Below are positions 6,349-8,644 of a stretch of DNA of 8,644 nt, piece after piece. This stretch comes from DASQDN01 sp035630195. GTDB lineage: Bacteria; Acidobacteriota; Terriglobia; Bryobacterales; Bryobacteraceae. A model generated the notes under the pieces. That model was not told the DNA's origin and did not search any database. It saw only the letters and a list, made by a program, of their open reading frames with translations. Where the stretch lies: positions 1 to 8,644 of the forward strand of contig DASQLD010000706.1 in the NCBI GenBank assembly GCA_035630195.1, given 5' to 3'. How positions within the stretch are numbered: position 1 is the stretch's first letter; each line of letters starts with the position of its first letter. The translations under genes and the position numbers were made by a program.

Positions 6349-6575
6349 CACTGTGCAATTGTAAGCTGTCTTCGCCGGTGGCGAACCTTTCACATAAGCA
6401 GGCGCTCGGATACGAACAAGAATCGTGTGGAGTTGAGAATAACCATCTCCAGAAAGAAAGGTGTTGGACCGTCCATCGTCTTGGCTTCCGCGATATGGAA
6501 GCCCTGTTCACCTGAAGTTCAGGGAGCGCAGGTACGCTCATTTGCGTTTTGAAGCGCGAATGTTCTGAATAAAGC

Positions 6576-6606
6576 AGTAGCGAACTGTACCCACGCCGTT
6601 GCTACT
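6576..6606. promoter_or_regulatory. Inverted repeat between divergent genes (possible operator)
   Basis: AGTAGC-G-AAC (6576-6585) pairs with GTTGCTACT (6598-6606) over nine base pairs with one bulged G and a 12-base loop. No T-run follows, which argues against a terminator. It overlaps the first of three TTGCTA hexamers. Confidence 0.3.
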
Positions 6607-6610
6607 ATGA

Positions 6611-6640
6611 TTGCTATCAGAATCCTTGCTAAGGGATACT
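6611..6640 (+). promoter_or_regulatory. Weak candidate promoter for the histidine kinase gene
   Basis: TTGCTA (6611-6616) and GATACT (6635-6640), each four of six matches to the sigma-70 boxes, are 18 bases apart. This would leave a leader of about 120 bases before the kinase start codon. Tentative. Confidence 0.2.
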
Positions 6641-6766
6641 ACTGAAAAGCAGCGCGACGAACGCGACGGATAACTACAAAGAAACCACGGCAGCGAAGAT
6701 CTGGGACGATGCGATGGTGGACGTAATTGATGCTCGGTAGACCGAATCCGCGGAACGGAGCTGTCA

Positions 6767-7966
6767 ATGCTGAGGTCGGCTAAGCTTCAGAACCCAATCA
6801 TTCGGTATGGTCTCGCGGTTGCGGCTTCGGCCACAATGACGGTGTTCGCATTCGGCTTGCCACCGCTGATGAACACCAAGTCCAGTCCATTTGTCATCTT
6901 TGCTTATGTCATTGCAGTCCTGATTTCGGCATGGTGGGGCGGTTACGGCCCAGGTTTGCTCTCCGCCTTGTTAATGAACTTCGTGTCACCATACCTTCTG
7001 CAATCCTCGTGGGATTTCAGACGCGTTGAAGTAACGCGTCTGATTTTGACCATCGGTCTTTCGTTGTTCGCCAGCTATATTGCGTCCCTGCGAGACCAAG
7101 ATGAGGCGGAATTACGCGCGAGCAACGAGGAACTCGAAGGACGTGTCCAGGCACGCACCGTTGAACTGTCTCAGGCGAACGAGGAGTTGCGGGCCTTGGC
7201 AGACGAGCTCCGGCGAAGTAATCACCGATTGCAGCAAACAAATGACGAGTTGGAACGGTTCGCATACATTGCCTCACACGATCTGCAGGAACCGTTACGC
7301 ACTATGAGTATTTACGCCCAGTTGCTTCGGAGACAGTACGGGGGCACGCTCGGCGAAGAAGCTAACCAGATGCTGGATTTCATTCGCGGTGGATCGGCGC
7401 GGATGCAGGAGCTGGTGGCAGCCATCATGGAGTTCTCCCGTTCACAGGGACATTCGCCAGAGTTCGCTAATGTGAATGTCAATTCCGTTCTGGCAGTAGC
7501 TAAGGCGAATTTGAGTTCTGCGATAGCCGAACATGAGGCGTCGATTGTGGCAGACGAACTACCGGTGCTCCATTGCGATCCCACGCACCTGGCGCGTGTG
7601 TTCCAGAACCTCATCAGCAATGCGTTGCGCTTCCGCAGCGCCGTACCTCCAGAAATTAAAATTGCGGCTGTTCGCGATGCCAATGTGTGGAGATTTTCAG
7701 TCGAAGACAACGGAATAGGTATAGCTCCCGAATACAAAGAGCGGATCTTTCACCTATTCGCCCGCCTACATCCCTGGACGAAAATTCCGGGCGCGGGAAT
7801 CGGACTGGCCGTTTGCAAGCGGATCATAGAGCACCACGGCGGCACGATTTGGGTTGAGTCAGAAGACGGTCGGGGATCCACGTTTTATTTCACTGTACCG
7901 GCTGCTGAAGCAAACGTAGCGGAGCCGAATAATATGTCACGATCGAGAGCTGGAGCGCCACGATGA
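6767..7966 (+). CDS. Membrane sensor histidine kinase
   Basis: A 399-residue two-component sensor kinase. The N-terminal third carries four hydrophobic segments (about 12-33, 41-57, 61-79, 90-107) in the style of the DUF4118 membrane sensor domain found in KdpD-like kinases, with no periplasmic domain of any size. A coiled coil rich in Glu and Leu follows (111-165). The HisKA dimerisation helix has the phospho-acceptor His171 in FAYIASHDLQEPLRTM, a form typical of phytochrome-type kinases. The ATPase domain is complete: N-box NLISNALRF (281-289), G1 DNGIGI (314-319), F-box IFHLFARLH (327-335) and G2 GAGIGLAVCKRII (342-354). The protein therefore should autophosphorylate. ATG 6767 has GGAG 6 bases upstream. 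No response regulator is adjacent, so its partner must be encoded elsewhere. The signal sensed is unknown; the receptor gene downstream may or may not be a target. Confidence 0.9.
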   Translation: MLRSAKLQNPIIRYGLAVAASATMTVFAFGLPPLMNTKSSPFVIFAYVIAVLISAWWGGYGPGLLSALLMNFVSPYLLQSSWDFRRVEVTRLILTIGLSLFASYIASLRDQDEAELRASNEELEGRVQARTVELSQANEELRALADELRRSNHRLQQTNDELERFAYIASHDLQEPLRTMSIYAQLLRRQYGGTLGEEANQMLDFIRGGSARMQELVAAIMEFSRSQGHSPEFANVNVNSVLAVAKANLSSAIAEHEASIVADELPVLHCDPTHLARVFQNLISNALRFRSAVPPEIKIAAVRDANVWRFSVEDNGIGIAPEYKERIFHLFARLHPWTKIPGAGIGLAVCKRIIEHHGGTIWVESEDGRGSTFYFTVPAAEANVAEPNNMSRSRAGAPR

Positions 7967-8069
7967 AGGTGTTGACAAGACGGCGTTGAAGAGCCGTTCC
8001 TATTCCGTGAAGCAGATTTGTTTTCGCAAAAGACATTGAACAAATGGGGTCCACAAAGAATGTCCTTAT

Positions 8070-8644
8070 ATGGCCCAATCGTGCGTAGGACCTCGAGACC
8101 TACTAACCCTTGTCGTTCTACTTTGCCCTCTCCTTTGGGCCCAGCAACCCACAACGGAAATTCGGGTTGAAGTCAAAGACACTTCAGGCGCTGCTACTCC
8201 CGCCGCTTCGGGGCTGCTCGAGAACCTAAGCTTAGGGACGAAGCAGAATTTTCAAACCGACGATCAAGGGCGATACACGCTGACGAGGCTGCCATTCGGC
8301 CGCTATCGCTTGCAGATCTCACGGGAAGGATTTGCCACGCAATCGTCTGTGTTCGAACTCGATTCGGCGACGCCTGTGACGCGCGCGATCAGCCTGGAAG
8401 TGGGCGTTACTTCCTATGCCGTCGACGTAATCAGCGCCACCCCTTTGGCCGGCGTCGATCGTAGCCTGGAAGAAATTCCCGCGCCCGTTCAGGCAGGCAC
8501 AGAGCGCGACATTCAAGCCAGCGGGGCTCTTGATCTCGCCGACTTCCTGAATCGCCGCATGAAAGGCGTCTATCTGAACGAAGTGCAGAACAACCCCATG
8601 CAGCCTGACTTGAATTACCGGGGCTACACCGCGTCTCCCCTTCT
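8070..8644 (+). CDS. TonB-dependent receptor, N-terminal part (runs off window)
   Basis: The first 191 codons of an outer-membrane receptor are present. ATG 8070 opens a signal peptide with hydrophobic residues 11-23 and a likely cut after Ala24 (LLWA/QQ). Residues 29-112 form a carboxypeptidase-regulatory-like beta domain (IRVEVKDTSGA..., then TDDQGRYTLTRLPFGRYRLQI), common in receptors of Acidobacteriota and Bacteroidota. A possible TonB box lies at YAVDVISATPL (116-126). The plug domain starts near 134 and includes DLADFLNRRMKGVYLNEVQ (155-173) and QPDLNYRGYTASPL (178-191), matching receptors of the NPxQPDxNYRGYTASPL type. Such proteins import large or scarce nutrients such as siderophores, cobalamin or glycans; the ligand cannot be told. 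Only a weak AGAA ribosome-binding site lies upstream. The barrel lies beyond the window. It starts 103 bases after the kinase. Confidence 0.85.
   Translation, partial: MAQSCVGPRDLLTLVVLLCPLLWAQQPTTEIRVEVKDTSGAATPAASGLLENLSLGTKQNFQTDDQGRYTLTRLPFGRYRLQISREGFATQSSVFELDSATPVTRAISLEVGVTSYAVDVISATPLAGVDRSLEEIPAPVQAGTERDIQASGALDLADFLNRRMKGVYLNEVQNNPMQPDLNYRGYTASPL

Larger units (their letters stand above)
6394..6766. other. Intergenic region before the histidine kinase
   Basis: About 370 bases (more if the membrane-protein gene starts at 6348) hold no convincing gene. Visible elements are an imperfect inverted repeat at 6576-6606, three copies of TTGCTA (6599, 6611 and 6626), a tandem CGCGACG pair near 6653, and a 33-codon stretch (6642-6740) that has no ATG, GTG or TTG at its head. 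The promoters of both divergent genes should lie here. Confidence 0.6.

Noticed and set aside
6065..6541. 158-codon minus-strand open frame
   Set aside because: It overlaps the membrane-protein gene in another frame of the same strand and has an arginine- and serine-rich, shadow-like composition without hydrophobic segments or known motifs.
7963..7989. Nine-codon open frame (MKVLTRRR) overlapping the kinase stop by ATGA
   Set aside because: It looks like the start of a coupled response regulator but stops after eight residues, and no receiver-domain residues appear in any frame before 8070.
7972..8006. TTGACA with TATTCC as a receptor promoter
   Set aside because: The -35 box is perfect but the spacer is 23 bases, too long for a sigma-70 promoter, and no better -10 lies at 16-19 bases.

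Overview
The window looks like chromosomal DNA from a free-living bacterium of moderately high GC. Protein style suggests Acidobacteriota, perhaps Bryobacterales/Solibacter-like. The hints are a Tat-signal Gfo/Idh/MocA oxidoreductase, an RraA-family protein next to a divergent Nramp-like transporter, and a TonB-dependent receptor with a carboxypeptidase-regulatory-like N-terminus. This placement is inferred from family style, not from any marker gene. No rRNA, tRNA, CRISPR array, insertion sequence or phage gene was seen.

Region 1 (1-3470, all minus strand). Transcription runs from a secreted-type Gfo/Idh/MocA oxidoreductase (3470-2292), through a hairpin that looks like a terminator (2284-2261), then a medium-chain dehydrogenase (2077-986), an RraA-family aldolase-like protein (995-312) and the first 105 codons of an Nramp-superfamily transporter (315-1, running off the window). 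The last three genes overlap by a few bases (TGA/ATG and GTGA junctions), so they are probably one translationally coupled operon. Dehydrogenase plus RraA-type aldolase/decarboxylase plus transporter suggests uptake and breakdown of a small hydroxy- or keto-acid or sugar-derived compound; the substrate is unknown. The transporter lacks the DPGN metal-binding signature in its first membrane helix, and the dehydrogenase seems to lack two of its three usual catalytic-zinc ligands. The module may therefore do something other than what routine annotation would say.

Region 2 (3471-5139, plus strand). A 226-base or longer divergent intergenic region with candidate promoters and dyads is followed by a DUF202 small membrane protein and a BASS-type (bile acid:sodium symporter-like) transporter. 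A perfect 14-base palindrome lies between them.

Region 3 (5152-6348, minus strand). An uncharacterised multi-pass membrane protein carrying an HPDRAGGLGF motif is convergent with the BASS gene, only 12 bases away.

Region 4 (6767-8644, plus strand). After roughly 400 bases without a clear gene comes a membrane histidine kinase with a complete catalytic core but no adjacent response regulator. The 5' end of a TonB-dependent outer-membrane receptor (8070 to the window edge) follows; it was found by reading the frame directly, as it has no stop inside the window.

No wholly new system is evident. The most notable points are the divergent Nramp/RraA/dehydrogenase operon and the dyad elements near several gene starts.
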